Shown: positions 33,301-42,900 of the stretch, piece after piece
Numbering within the stretch: the stretch's first letter is position 1
Layout: each line of letters starts with the position of its first letter
NCBI GenBank assembly: GCA_016191165.1
Contig: JACPPF010000063.1
Location: 27,922-91,921, forward strand
Direction: 5' to 3'
From: Planctomycetota bacterium
GTDB lineage: Bacteria > Planctomycetota > Planctomycetia > Gemmatales > Gemmataceae
DNA length: 64,000 nucleotides
Program-made: the position numbers and the translations under genes
Notes under the pieces: model-generated
Told to the model about the DNA's origin: nothing
Seen by the model: the letters and a program-made list of their open reading frames with translations, nothing else
The model's database searches: none

Positions 33301-33738
33301 GATCGCGGCCAGATGACGTTCCGACTCCTCACGCAGAAGAGGTGTGAAGGCGGAAGGCATCGGATCCGCGTTCAATTGAACCAACGTCACGAACCGCTCG
33401 GCCAGATCGGGGTAGCGCTTTTCCAGAAGCTGGGCCAGGCCAAGGTCGTTCAGGCGGATCATCCAGGACGTGATGGCGTTCGCGAAAATGAGGCTCGCAA
33501 CCACCGTGAGCCAGCTGAAGATGGCCACGCGCAACGCCAAGGTGCCCATACCGAACAGGAAATCGACGGCAAAGAGGCCGACGAAAAGTAACACGCCAAG
33601 CCAGGCGATCCGCTGGGATCGCTGCAGCCAACGTTTCAAGGAAACCCGGTGTCGAACCTGGCTGAGGATGTCGTTGACAACGGTGTCGTCTGATTTTTCA
33701 AGCAAGGTAGGCACCACCGCGGGCGGGGATCGTCGCAA
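30310..33738 (-). CDS. Giant DUF4175-like membrane protein with long coiled coil
   Basis: 1142 residues. Two hydrophobic helices near the N-terminus (about 45-62 and 66-92) and a third at about 160-185 anchor it. Residues about 190-560 are beta-rich (RGPGFVLRGDGRRVEVELQLLDD; TARPTIVVTPPRYLAHVG) and resemble the extracytoplasmic region of DUF4175 proteins. From about 570 to 1080 the sequence is a near-continuous charged, Gln/Lys/Ala-rich coiled coil (DQLKNDLMELSQKANGPEAK). The C-terminus has KTRMIQDYRARFGDDHAELIRQYFERL, similar to the conserved end of planctomycete homologues. The role is unknown; an envelope-spanning structural protein is a guess. Coupled to the prenyltransferase-repeat gene. 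Confidence 0.87.
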   Translation of the reverse strand: MRRSPPAVVPTLLEKSDDTVVNDILSQVRHRVSLKRWLQRSQRIAWLGVLLFVGLFAVDFLFGMGTLALRVAIFSWLTVVASLIFANAITSWMIRLNDLGLAQLLEKRYPDLAERFVTLVQLNADPMPSAFTPLLREESERHLAAINPRAACPLDAVAKQWLGSAIVLSIALLGLGFVPAFADFSGRFFRSWAVPLMPIRIDVIRGPGFVLRGDGRRVEVELQLLDDHAEMPTECYLVRETDETPPAELAMVPGESGQFIADVISIRDSSRFHVRAGNAISDSFSVGVVDPPSLTARPTIVVTPPRYLAHVGPRTVELGSVDQEPPGVLIHSEVDFQFFLDRVPSRARIHVKRVVRSESEKPEAWVHPVEFASGTLLGTARTHAVHSGDFEGHLVMDIEHGLSASMPLGKWTVHEDGVPRFTQPIRLHGGSALSTRRDFRIARDDAIRLQTEIEDDEGLGDISIVWRINDGLPRVEKWRAGAGQKRVAIDDWLPLPTDLKERDRVRFRVQAVDNRVLRKGELDGRFPARDLNPQIAFAPAGDDAWMTLRVDGSVESFLKQQAASQTDAVRDALAKLKAKLHDEITQVEQLQRTTHQSPTVTQSQIDHAKKILALNQEIANELAKAAQQFAASPDLAPLADRLVDLATNEMQKSAEALQQFAAKSNPIAQAEKDLRTTQEALLEARKKLDGLFDWNKLLAQDRLDQFQIDKLAKAQDLLADRLAKLLARPAIDEAQKAKEIEAIRQEQARLAAKMAKLQEENKLVQEAMTAQQKMRADQLAQDARAIADQQRAGGDPVSASVKAQTEKLAARQADLANQVKPFAEKNQGPDVQPAQAAAKSLGKPDLKQAIQDQKEHEQRLQDWLKKLPNDAPKQTVDGKKVAAIKAFAAEQEKLRMETERLLADAMKGTGKGSGKSLAEKLDQLKNDLMELSQKANGPEAKAMAKETAKAIDDAKKTMEAGKAMKAKGDPQQAKKMNAEVEAKLDLVVKQLAKLSQDQTMKAMPKEAAKTAAALKNSADQMRKAQERLPTMPKDAQTAMKAAAKSLAQAAQQATKQMASKLPRLGRNPNAKASPSPGGLPGVLPKEIALELVNGKAWGQLPGELKTRMIQDYRARFGDDHAELIRQYFERLNDLGPNRKEDR

Positions 33739-33840
33739 AGAATCTTCGGATATGATACTCGAAACGGCCCCTCGGACGCAAGGAACGAAACAAAATCGTT
33801 ATAGGATGCAAAGGATGCGTGCCGGAACCGGAAGTGAAGT

Positions 33841-33892
33841 AAAAAAAAAGGGCGCGCACCGGAGAATCGTTTCTCGCGAATACGCACCCTCT
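33841..33892 (-). terminator. Rho-independent terminator of the alpha/beta hydrolase gene
   Basis: In minus-strand RNA GGGTGCGTA pairs with TGCGCGCCC (two G-U pairs) around an inner GAGAA/TTCTC stem, followed by nine T residues. It lies 14 bp after the hydrolase stop. Confidence 0.75.
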
Positions 33893-33905
33893 CGCCTGGG
33901 TTGGA

Positions 33906-34814
33906 TCAATCAGACCATTTCGATGCGACCGGTGCCATCGCCTCGGCCAGGTGTTTCACGATGGCCTCGGGCCGGGTGACGAAGGCCAGATGCCCGCAGT
34001 TTGGTAGGCGTACGAACTGGGCATTCGCGATGCCCTCGACCAGCGGGCGCAGACTACTCTGGGAAACCAGCACATCCCGATCGCCCGACATGATCAGGGT
34101 GGGCGCCTTGATACGGTGAAGCTGATCTTCAATTTCAAACTGCTCGATCAAGCGGAAACGATGCGCCATCACGCTTTGATCCGTCTGCCAAACCTGGCGA
34201 GTCACGAATTCAAATAGCGAATCCTGCTTCTGCCGACAGCCAAAAAGGAGGTTGAAGAACTGATTCACAAACGGATTGTCCGCCGGCAGTGGAAATCGGG
34301 ACAGGACAGTGCGCGCGATCTGGTGAATCAAGCCAGGTTCGAAACGGGCGCCCACGCCCTGAACCACAAGACGACCCAGGCGATAGGGATATCGAATGGC
34401 AAACTTCAGGGCGATAATTCCGCCAAACGAAAGCCCCATGATGGTGGGGCTTTCAAGCCGAAGCGTATCGAGCAATTCGGCCAAATCGTCCACCAAGTCA
34501 TCGAGATCGAACGGATATCGCAGGGTGAAACAGTCACTCTCTCCGCGAAGCTGATAACTGTACGCACGGCTACTTCCAGCCACGGCCCGAGCAAGCGGCC
34601 CAAGGAGCCCAACACCCCCAGCTAGTCCAGGAATCATTACGGTTGGCGACCCATCGCCGGCTTCATGAAGTTCTGCGGTATATTGTCCAAGGTGCACGAA
34701 CGTCGAGGAACTCGTCGTTGCGAGGTACTTCCTGCTCGATGCATCCATCCAGCTCAACGTAGCCTTCACAGATCGCCTCCAGGTGTTCGATTCACGGTAT
34801 ATTTTTCCAAGCAT
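33906..34814 (-). CDS. Alpha/beta hydrolase
   Basis: 302 residues from 34814; a later ATG at 34748 (MDASSRKYL) is an alternative start. The fold is clear: SPTVMIPGLAGGVGLLGPLA (oxyanion region), the nucleophile elbow GLSFGG with Ser129, TLIMSGDRDVLV with Asp247, and NCGHLAFVT with His275. These make a Ser-Asp-His triad. The substrate cannot be told; similar enzymes include esterases, haloperoxidase-like proteins and C-C hydrolases. It is a single gene with its own terminator, divergent from the sigma-54 regulator across a 230-bp AT-richer gap. Confidence 0.88.
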   Translation of the reverse strand: MLGKIYRESNTWRRSVKATLSWMDASSRKYLATTSSSTFVHLGQYTAELHEAGDGSPTVMIPGLAGGVGLLGPLARAVAGSSRAYSYQLRGESDCFTLRYPFDLDDLVDDLAELLDTLRLESPTIMGLSFGGIIALKFAIRYPYRLGRLVVQGVGARFEPGLIHQIARTVLSRFPLPADNPFVNQFFNLLFGCRQKQDSLFEFVTRQVWQTDQSVMAHRFRLIEQFEIEDQLHRIKAPTLIMSGDRDVLVSQSSLRPLVEGIANAQFVRLPNCGHLAFVTRPEAIVKHLAEAMAPVASKWSD

Positions 34815-35044
34815 TTTGTATACCGAAGTGGTTTTGTTTGTTATTTGCTTGCACTTTTCACTAGAATTGATTGAAATCGATCCGAATCATCCGTTTTTGG
34901 ATGACGAAAAATGGATGACCAAATCGGTGACCTGTTCTGGACGAGCCGCGCTGCCGCTGGTTAATGCTCGGTCAAGTTGGATTCTCGGATAATTGAGTCA
35001 GCGGCCGCAGTGACCATCGGTTGCCAATTAGACGGACCCACGCC

Positions 35045-38005
35045 ATGCTATTTCACTATTTTCACCGCTGGCGATATTTTCAGCTAGTTCATTTTGGCCT
35101 CGGCGTCGGCGCGCTTCTTTATGCGCTGTTGGTATTGATTCATGTAAGCTCTTCGTATGATTTGGGGCTTCGAACGGTACTTACGCCTGAGATCATTGGG
35201 GTGTCACCTGCGGAGAGTGAAAGGAACTTGCGCCCGGGGGATCGGATTGAGCAGGTTGGAGATTTGAAAATTGGGACCTGGAATGACCTTCTCCAGGCCC
35301 CGCGGAAACTGAAACGGAGAATTGACCGTGGCGGCCCCACGTCCGACGGGGTACGGGTTGATGATGCAACCGATCAGGTCTTTGTCCGTGTGAGATTGTT
35401 GCGCGACGGCGCTACCCAAGTTGAAACGGAGTTGGAGTTGCGCCCGTACCCCTTGATTGAGTTGGTTCCAGCCCTTCTTTGGCTCTTCTTGAAGGGGTCG
35501 CTGTTTGTCGTCGGCGCACTGGTTTACTGGAAACGCCCGCATGACGAATCGGCAGCGCGGTTCTATTTGTTGTGCGTCGTCACGCTCGTGGCCTATATCG
35601 GCGGGTATCACTGGACGCAAATTGTCACCGAACCGGCCTTACTCATCGTATTCATGGTCTGCGCCATGCTGTTGCCCGTTTCCAGTCTCCATTTTTATCT
35701 CGTGTTCCCCCGTAAACACGTTTGGCTTGAACGCTATCCCCGGCGAAGTGTGGCGGCGATTTATGGCCCACCCTTGCTGACCCTGGCTGCGCTGATCGCG
35801 TTTTTCATTGCGATTCGGCTGCGGTGGATTGCCTGGTTCGACGAAACCGTTCGGACCTACCTTCTGGGTTTGATTTACGCAAACTTCGGCATCGCCATGC
35901 TCTGGTACCTGGCAAGCATGGCTGCCTTGATTTACAATCTTTACACGCTTGAGCATGGCATGGAACTCAAGCAGGTCAAGTGCATCGCCATTGGCATATT
36001 CTTGTCGTTGTTCCCGATTGGACATTCCCTGTACGTCGTTCTGGCGGAGCCGGACCGTTTTGCCGAGGGCGCGGTGACCTGGCCGATGTTCGCCGCATCC
36101 GCGATCGTCACACTGGCCTTCGCGATCGGCATGACGCGCTACCGCCTGATGGAACTCGACAAGATCGTCACGTCAGGAGCAGGCTACATCCTGGTCAGCG
36201 TCCTGGCGGGCTTGATGTATTACGGCGTGGTGTTCATCGGCACGCTCTTTTACAGCCGGTTTATCACCAGCCCGACTCTGCCGGCGGCGCTGACTGTCAG
36301 CACGACGGCGCTGCTTTTCGTTCTCGTGCTCGACGCGGCACGCAGTCGAATTCAACGCGCTCTCGATCGCCGTTTCGTGCGGGACAAAACTCAGCTGGAC
36401 CGGACTCTGGAGCAAATGAGCCAGGCGGTGTCGCAGTTGATCGACCCGCCCATGCTGGCGCAGCGTCTGTTGGTGGCGGTATCCGATACGCTAGGCATCG
36501 AGCGCGGCGCGATCTATTTGAAGGCGGAGCCGGAGGTTGGCTTTCGCCTGGCGGCCAGCCTTGGCGACGCGCCGACGGTGAGCGATCTTCCCCACGACGC
36601 TCCGCTCGTGGCGGCCATGCGCAATGGCGCGGGCCTGGAGGCGGATTCAAACGCCGGCGCGGCGGGCACGCCAGCGCAGCTTCAACTGAGGCGTCTCGGC
36701 GGCGAAATCGCTCAGCCCCTCCTGCACGATGGCGCCTTGAAGGCCATCCTTATCCTTGGCCCCAAGGACACGCCGATGCGGGCCGAGGATTGGAGCCTGT
36801 TGTCGGCGTTTGCGCAAATTACGATTGTCGCGCTGGAAAGCGCGGCCAATCACCGCGCTATTGACGAACTCAACCAGGATTTACAGGCCAAAGTCGACAA
36901 GATCGCGGAGCAGCAGCGGCGCATTCTCGCCTTGCAGACCCAGCTACACCGGCGGGCGAAAGCCGAGCCGCCCCCGCGAAAAACGATCTCGACTTCGCCC
37001 AGCGCAAGGGTCGATCACGCCTCGGCGAATGCGCTCCCCGTCAGCGGAATTGTCGGCTCAAGCCCGGTGGTCCAGCAATTGTTGACCCTAGTGCGCAAGG
37101 TGGCGGCCACCGATGCCGTCGTCCTGCTCCGCGGCGAAAGCGGCACGGGCAAGGAATTGCTCGCGCGCGCCGTCCATGACAACAGCCCGCGCGCGGCCAG
37201 GCCTTACGTAAAGGTTCACTGCGCGGCCCTATCGGCCAACCTTCTTGAAAGCGAGTTGTTTGGTCACGTCAAGGGGGCTTTTACTGGCGCTCATCGGGAC
37301 AAGGTCGGACGTTTTGAGATGGCCGACGGCGGAACCCTTTTTCTTGACGAGATCGGTGATATCAGTCTGGAAGTGCAGACCAAACTCTTGCGGGTGTTGC
37401 AGGAAAAAACGATCGAACGTGTCGGTTCGAGCGAGCCGATGCGGGTGGACGTGCGCATCATCGCCGCCACGCACCAGAACCTCGAGACGCTCATTCGGCA
37501 GGGACGGTTTCGCGAGGATTTATTTTACCGACTCAACGTATTCCCGATCCGCGTTCCCCCTCTGCGCGAGCGCGGCGAGGACATTCCCGAACTGGCGATG
37601 TTTTTCATCCAGCAATCGTCGCAGCGCTGCAAGAAGTCGGCCACGCAGATTGACGACGACGCGCTCGCCCTGCTCAAGGGTTTCGCCTGGCCGGGGAACA
37701 TTCGCCAGCTTGAGAACGTCATCGAGCGCGCGGTGGTGATTTCCGAGGCCCAGACCCTGTCACTTGGCGACATGCCCACGGAACTGTTTCAGCAGGACGA
37801 CACCCCGAGCCTGGGTGTCGAGGCGGCCCCGACGGCCTCGCCCCCGCCGTCAGGCTTTCGCACCGAGCGCGACCGTTTTGAACGCGAGCAGGTCGTGCGC
37901 GCCCTGGAGACCGCCGCGGGCAACAAGGCGGAGGCGGCGCGCATCTTGGGCATCGCACGCACCACCCTGGTTAACCGCATGAAAAAACTCGGCATTGACG
38001 GCTGA
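35045..38005 (+). CDS. Membrane-bound GAF sigma-54-dependent activator
   Basis: 986 residues from ATG 35045. N-terminal helix (about 13-34), then a periplasmic PDZ-like segment ([20 protein letters not shown]), then about eight helices (about 140-425) with Asp/Arg loops like those of 7TM/PrsK-type sensor kinases. A GAF domain spans about 440-620, followed by a short coiled coil ([19 protein letters not shown]). The AAA domain is intact: Walker [15 protein letters not shown] in [13 protein letters not shown], and Walker [12 protein letters not shown]. The C-terminus is a Fis helix-turn-helix ([24 protein letters not shown]). Sensory kinase-like input is thus fused directly to a transcriptional output with no phosphorelay. 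Membrane location of a DNA-binding activator is unusual. Confidence 0.92.
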   Translation: MLFHYFHRWRYFQLVHFGLGVGALLYALLVLIHVSSSYDLGLRTVLTPEIIGVSPAESERNLRPGDRIEQVGDLKIGTWNDLLQAPRKLKRRIDRGGPTSDGVRVDDATDQVFVRVRLLRDGATQVETELELRPYPLIELVPALLWLFLKGSLFVVGALVYWKRPHDESAARFYLLCVVTLVAYIGGYHWTQIVTEPALLIVFMVCAMLLPVSSLHFYLVFPRKHVWLERYPRRSVAAIYGPPLLTLAALIAFFIAIRLRWIAWFDETVRTYLLGLIYANFGIAMLWYLASMAALIYNLYTLEHGMELKQVKCIAIGIFLSLFPIGHSLYVVLAEPDRFAEGAVTWPMFAASAIVTLAFAIGMTRYRLMELDKIVTSGAGYILVSVLAGLMYYGVVFIGTLFYSRFITSPTLPAALTVSTTALLFVLVLDAARSRIQRALDRRFVRDKTQLDRTLEQMSQAVSQLIDPPMLAQRLLVAVSDTLGIERGAIYLKAEPEVGFRLAASLGDAPTVSDLPHDAPLVAAMRNGAGLEADSNAGAAGTPAQLQLRRLGGEIAQPLLHDGALKAILILGPKDTPMRAEDWSLLSAFAQITIVALESAANHRAIDELNQDLQAKVDKIAEQQRRILALQTQLHRRAKAEPPPRKTISTSPSARVDHASANALPVSGIVGSSPVVQQLLTLVRKVAATDAVVLLRGESGTGKELLARAVHDNSPRAARPYVKVHCAALSANLLESELFGHVKGAFTGAHRDKVGRFEMADGGTLFLDEIGDISLEVQTKLLRVLQEKTIERVGSSEPMRVDVRIIAATHQNLETLIRQGRFREDLFYRLNVFPIRVPPLRERGEDIPELAMFFIQQSSQRCKKSATQIDDDALALLKGFAWPGNIRQLENVIERAVVISEAQTLSLGDMPTELFQQDDTPSLGVEAAPTASPPPSGFRTERDRFEREQVVRALETAAGNKAEAARILGIARTTLVNRMKKLGIDG

Positions 38006-38042
38006 CGAAAAGCCATCGACACCAAAGCAGGCGAGGCTTCGG

Positions 38043-38900
38043 TCACGCTTCAGGCGCGGGCCGGGCGGCATTCAGGTAGTCTGCCAGCGCGTCCTGCCAG
38101 GGCCGTAATAGCGCAAACCCCGCCGCCTTCCATTTGCTGTTGTCCAGGACGCTATAAAAGGGGCGACGGGCCGCCGCCACATATTCCGCACTTGAAATCG
38201 GGATGAGCCGCGGCGACTTCCGTGCTAATTTGAAAACCCATTCCGCGAATTCGAGCCAGGAACAGGCGTTGGCATTCGTGACGTGGTAAAGCCCGTAGGC
38301 TTCCGAGCCGAGCATCTGGTGGATCGCGCCGGCCAGGTCGAACGCCGAGGTGGGCGTACAAATCTGGTCATTGACCACACGAACTACGCCGCCCCGGGCC
38401 GCCTGGCGCAACATGGCCTCCACGAAGTTGGTGCGCGTGCCGGATCGCCCGTAGAGGCCGCAGGTACGCAGGATGAAATGTCGGGGGCATAGTTCACGCA
38501 CGAAATTCTCCCCGGCCAGCTTGGTCGTCCCGTAGACGCCGAGCGGCCCAGGCGCGTCGGTTTCACGATAGGGAATACATCGCTGCGAATCTTCACCGAA
38601 GACGTAGTTCGTGCTGATGTGAACAAGAACCGCGTTCAGATCCCGGCAAATCTTTGCCAGGTCGGAGACCCCCTGGGCGTTGACGGCAACCGCCGCGGCG
38701 GGTTCCGTTTCGGCGCGATCGACGTGGGTGTAGGCAGCGGCATTGACGACGGCCGTGGGCCGCAACGCGGAAAGCACGTCATGAATACCAGTGGGACGGG
38801 TCAGATCGGCATCGTGCCGACTCAGCGCAACGGCGTCTGGTAGCACGCTGCGCAGCGCATGCCCGAGTTGCCCGGACGCTCCGAGGATGGCGATTTTCAT
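38043..38900 (-). CDS. rfbD: dTDP-4-dehydrorhamnose reductase (RfbD family)
   Basis: 285 residues from ATG 38900 (MKIAILGASGQLGHAL); a start at 38927 would add nine residues. The Rossmann glycine motif GASGQLG, VVNAAAYTHVDRAE, VHISTNYVFGED and the catalytic YGTTKLAGENFVRE (Tyr-x3-Lys) are all characteristic of RfbD within the extended SDR family. It reduces dTDP-4-dehydro-L-rhamnose to dTDP-L-rhamnose for surface polysaccharide. No rfbA/B/C is in the window. Its upstream region overlaps the terminator of the lipoprotein gene at 38987. Confidence 0.9.
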   Translation of the reverse strand: MKIAILGASGQLGHALRSVLPDAVALSRHDADLTRPTGIHDVLSALRPTAVVNAAAYTHVDRAETEPAAAVAVNAQGVSDLAKICRDLNAVLVHISTNYVFGEDSQRCIPYRETDAPGPLGVYGTTKLAGENFVRELCPRHFILRTCGLYGRSGTRTNFVEAMLRQAARGGVVRVVNDQICTPTSAFDLAGAIHQMLGSEAYGLYHVTNANACSWLEFAEWVFKLARKSPRLIPISSAEYVAAARRPFYSVLDNSKWKAAGFALLRPWQDALADYLNAARPAPEA

Positions 38901-38925
38901 GCGGCTTTTACTATGCAGGCGACTC

Positions 38926-38961
38926 AAAAAAAGAAAGCCCAGGAACTGCCGCTCCTGGGCC
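38926..38961 (-). terminator. Rho-independent terminator of the respiratory operon
   Basis: GCCCAGGA (38937-38944) pairs with TCCTGGGC (38953-38960); on the minus strand TTTCTTTTTTT follows. It lies 26 bp after the cupredoxin-like lipoprotein gene, the last gene of the bc-complex operon. Confidence 0.85.
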
Positions 38962-38986
38962 TGCGAGAATCGGCGTAAGTTGCTGA

Positions 38987-39865
38987 CTATTTGTTTGAGA
39001 TTTTCAGCCCATCAATGGTCGTCTTCTTACCCGCCGCAGCCGTGACGGTCTTGCCGGTGTCGATGGCCTTGTCAAGCGATTCGTGCCACATGAAAACGCG
39101 AAGGGTTTCGCCGACCGGAACGTCGCCGATCTCGAACGAGCCATCCGCCTTGGTGACGGCAAAGTAGGGGTGCTTGAACGTGATGACCTTGGAATTCATC
39201 CAGCCGTGCAGAGCGCACATGACGGGAACTGGCCTGCGGTCGTAGGCGAACGTCCGGGGTTCCGTGGCCCCGACTTTTGGGGCAATGACTTTCTCCGAGT
39301 TGCCGTTGGTTTCGCCGCCGACGATCTTCACACTATGGCTGACGGCCGAGGTGTTTTTGAAAACGACCGGCTGCACGTCGGCGAAGACCGCGATGACATG
39401 CGGAATGTAAGCGCAGTAGGGTTGATCGTTTTCATCGGTTTTCATTTTCCACTTGGCGAGCAAATCGGCCTTGATGTCGTATTCTTTGCCTGCCTCGGGC
39501 ACAAGAGAAATAACCACGTTCGCCACGCCGCCCTTCTTGTCGACGAGCCACGTTTGTTCCGCGACATTCCAGATGTTGGCTTTCTGGCCGGCCAAACAGG
39601 CGTCTGCGTCCTTGTTCTTTTTGATTTCGTCAACGATCAGCTTGATTGCCGGCGCTTCGCCGTCGAACTTAACGACGCCGGCAACCGTGCCGTCGGTGGC
39701 CGCGGTGATCTTGACGGTCTTGCCGTCCCCTTTGTTATTGGTTGTTTTCGGATCGGCGCCCGTGGTCTTCGTCGCCGGGGTTTTCTTGTCCGAGCACCCG
39801 GTCATGCCCAGGAATACGAGGGCCGGGATAAGTAAAAGGACACCGAGAATCGGAAATCGTCGCAT
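38987..39865 (-). CDS. Cupredoxin-like lipoprotein of the bc-complex operon
   Basis: 292 residues. A lipobox with Cys24 (LGMTGC) after a hydrophobic segment makes it a lipoprotein. The mature N-terminus is Thr/Lys-rich. His177 (SHSVK) and the cluster C217-x2-H220-x2-M223 (MCALHGWM) form the His-Cys-His-Met pattern of a type 1 copper site, as in methylamine-utilisation-like and plastocyanin-like proteins. After it a carboxypeptidase-regulatory-like domain (KADGSFEIGDVPVGETLRVFMWHE) follows. It is the last gene of the operon encoding the Rieske/cytochrome b complex and octahaem cytochrome, so an electron-transfer role with that complex is plausible. Confidence 0.85.
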   Translation of the reverse strand: MRRFPILGVLLLIPALVFLGMTGCSDKKTPATKTTGADPKTTNNKGDGKTVKITAATDGTVAGVVKFDGEAPAIKLIVDEIKKNKDADACLAGQKANIWNVAEQTWLVDKKGGVANVVISLVPEAGKEYDIKADLLAKWKMKTDENDQPYCAYIPHVIAVFADVQPVVFKNTSAVSHSVKIVGGETNGNSEKVIAPKVGATEPRTFAYDRRPVPVMCALHGWMNSKVITFKHPYFAVTKADGSFEIGDVPVGETLRVFMWHESLDKAIDTGKTVTAAAGKKTTIDGLKISNK

Positions 39866-39962
39866 GTTCCACCTTGCCTTCTTGTTAGCCGTGCCTCCAA
39901 ACGCTCCACCGTGGCGCGTTCGCGCAATTACTCTTTAGGTTTAGGATGCGCTAGCGGTGACA

Positions 39963-42900
39963 TTATTCCCGCAAGGCGCGATTGATGGGCAGTTCCACCA
40001 GCCGGGGGTAATTCATCAGGGCGTCGCGAATGGCCCGTATCTGCTCCGCCGCCACGCCGGCATGATGGGCTTGAAACTGGCTGCGGTTCTTGTCGAAATA
40101 AGGCGGCATCATGGCGGTGTAGTAAGAGAATCGCTGCGGCTTGTCGACCCAGCGTTCCACCCAGTCCGGGCGAAGGCGTTGGTGCACCAGGTGCAGGGGC
40201 GGGCCCTGCTTGACCTGCTCTCCCGCAGCCATGTTGCCAAGCTGGTGGCATTTGGTGCACAACTCGCGCGAGACCAGGAGGCGATAGGCGTCGCCGGCGT
40301 AGGCCTCCTCCGTTTCCCAGAGTTTTTGTTGCATGGCCGGCTCGAGCCTGGCCAGCGCCTTTTGCGTTTGGATTCTTTCCTCCGCCTTGGCGCTCAGTGC
40401 GTTTTTCAAAGTTTCCACTTCCTTGCCGAGCGCCTCCTTTTTCGCGGCATCTTGCTCTTTCTCAAACGCGGCTTCCTTGGTTTTTTGCTCGGTGGACTTC
40501 GCTTTGATGAAGTCGTCGATCTTTCGCAAGCTGAGCTTCAAGCCCGGCTCGTTGTCGGCGCGGACCTGCTCGAAAACTTTCTTGTATTCCGCAAGGCGAG
40601 CGACGTAAAGCTTACCTTTTTTATCGTTCTTGGGGTCCAGACGTGCGATGTAGTCCCTGGTCATACTGGTCCAATAGTCGCCGCTGAAATCTTGCTGGGC
40701 GGGGATCACGTCATGCGGGAAGGTAAGACCAATACCGGGGTTGGTTTGGCGCGTGACGGCCGCGAAGTAATGGACCAGAGCCTTGGCTTCGTCATCGCTC
40801 ATGTTGAACTTGGGCATCTGCAACACGGTCATGCGCCGCACGGGAGTAGGATTCAGCAAGAACTTGTAAAGCCAATCGGACTGAGTGCGTTCACCTTGGC
40901 CGATGAGCGACGGCGGCAGAGCCGAGCGCGAATCCGCGTAATCACCCGAACCTTCCGGATAGCGCAGCTTGTTTTTCTTGAACAGCCACGGGGCCAACAG
41001 GTTGGTGAATTCGCCGCCATAAGGAGCCACGGAAGCGAAACGCCGGTTGAAAATGTCCTGGGTTTTGATGGCCGCGGGATCGGCGCCCAGGTCAGCGACA
41101 GGAATCGAAAACAGGACCCCGGCCGGCATGTTTACGACTTTTGCTTCGTTGTTGACGAAGCGCATCGCCTCGGCGAACACAATCTGCGCTGTCCCACGGT
41201 CCGGATCGAATTTTGGCAAGGCGCCAAAGGCGGTTAGCTTGTCCGACGGAAGCGGGTTCCTCCCGACCCAGTTGATGTGATTGGCGTGGACAATTTCGCC
41301 CTTGCTCGCGATTTCTTTCCATTCCCGGGCCTGAATCTTGCTTAACCGCTCCAGCGCGTCGGCGCTGGGAGCAAAGTCGTAGACTCCGGGCCGAATCAGG
41401 TGGCAGCCACTGCAGTTGTACTTGTCGAGAATCTGCCGCCCCTTCACTTCGGCGAGGCGATCGCCTTTGGGCTCGTTGATGCTTTTGGTGGGCACGGTTT
41501 CCGCGACCAAACCCAGGACGAAAGTCGCGACCGCTTCGCGGGCCTCGGCCTCGTCCTTGAACATACGGGCCTTGAAATCGCCTGGCTTTTCTCCGGTGTG
41601 CGGGCGCGGACGGGCGAGCGTGAACTTGGGCATGCGCGAGCGGTCATCCCAGGCGCGGATGCGGTTGTAGTCGTAGCTGCGCGGGTCGCGAATCTTTTGA
41701 TTCAGGTAACCATCACGCGACGGCAGGTGGCCCGTCAATTGTTGGGCAAAAAACTTTTCATAAGGCTCCTGCTCGACGCCGCCGACGACCTTGGTTCCGT
41801 GCGGCAAATTCGTGGCCGGGTCGATCAGGGAATCGACGGAGAAGTAATGCTTGTCGTAAAAGTTCTTGATGTCCTCGAAGGCGAGCCGGTCAGGCGCTTT
41901 CTTGCCCCAGTCGTTCAGACCCACGCCGATTGACTTGGCGTTTTCAAAGCCGGGGATATCGTGGCAGGCGTAGCATCCGAGCCGGCTGACGGCCTTCTTG
42001 CCAAGGTAATACTTGAGGGCGCCTTCCTCGTTGACGTGATCGGCGAGCTTTTGCTCATCGGCGCCGAGATCACTGTTGACGAGGGCCTTTTCTTCCTTGC
42101 TGAGCGTGCCGGCGAGGAACTTGTCCACATCGGCTTGCGACAACAAGCGCACAAGGTAGACGCGGGCCAGGTTTTTCAAATCGTCCTTGGACGGGGCGTC
42201 AACCTTGTTCATGTCCCAGCGGGCGCTGAATTCCTCGTCCGCCTTCTTGTCGTCCCGCATGAGCCAGGCGGCGATGTCGGCGGCATCTTCGGGGCTCAAG
42301 TGGGTCACCGGCATCCGGCTGCGCGGGCTGTGGAACTGCGGGTTCATGATCCATTGAATCAGCCAGCTTCGTGCCTGAGAGGTCCGGCCCACCTTCTCGG
42401 CGATCTTCGTGAGGTTCGGACCAAACAGCGCCTCGCTGTGAACGGCCGGAGCTACCAGTTCCATTTTCTCGGATTGCTGAGCCGTGTGGGTTCCATCGTG
42501 GGTGTGACACGCCAGGCAGCCCTTTTCGGTGAAGAGCACGCGCCCTTTTTCGGGCACGCCCTTGTATTTCGGGGCCAAATCCTTGAGTGGCGCGACCTTT
42601 CGCAACGCGATACGTTCCTTGATGGCCTTCAATTTCGCCTGGTCGCTCGCATCCAGTCGGCCGCGATTGAGGAGATCGACCAGATCGTGCTCGTCCTTTT
42701 GTTTGGCGGCTGACTTTTTCGCGTCGTCGGCATGCACATTGGCGGCCAGGGCCAGGTAATCCTCGCTATTTTTCTGCAAGAAGTACGCAATGGAGGCGAC
42801 TTCGGTATCGGGAAAACGTTCGGGCTTGATTTCATGTTTTGGCGCGGTTGCTTTGATCGCCTCGGGCGTGTTGTTGCTGACGCCGTAGTAGTGAGGCATC

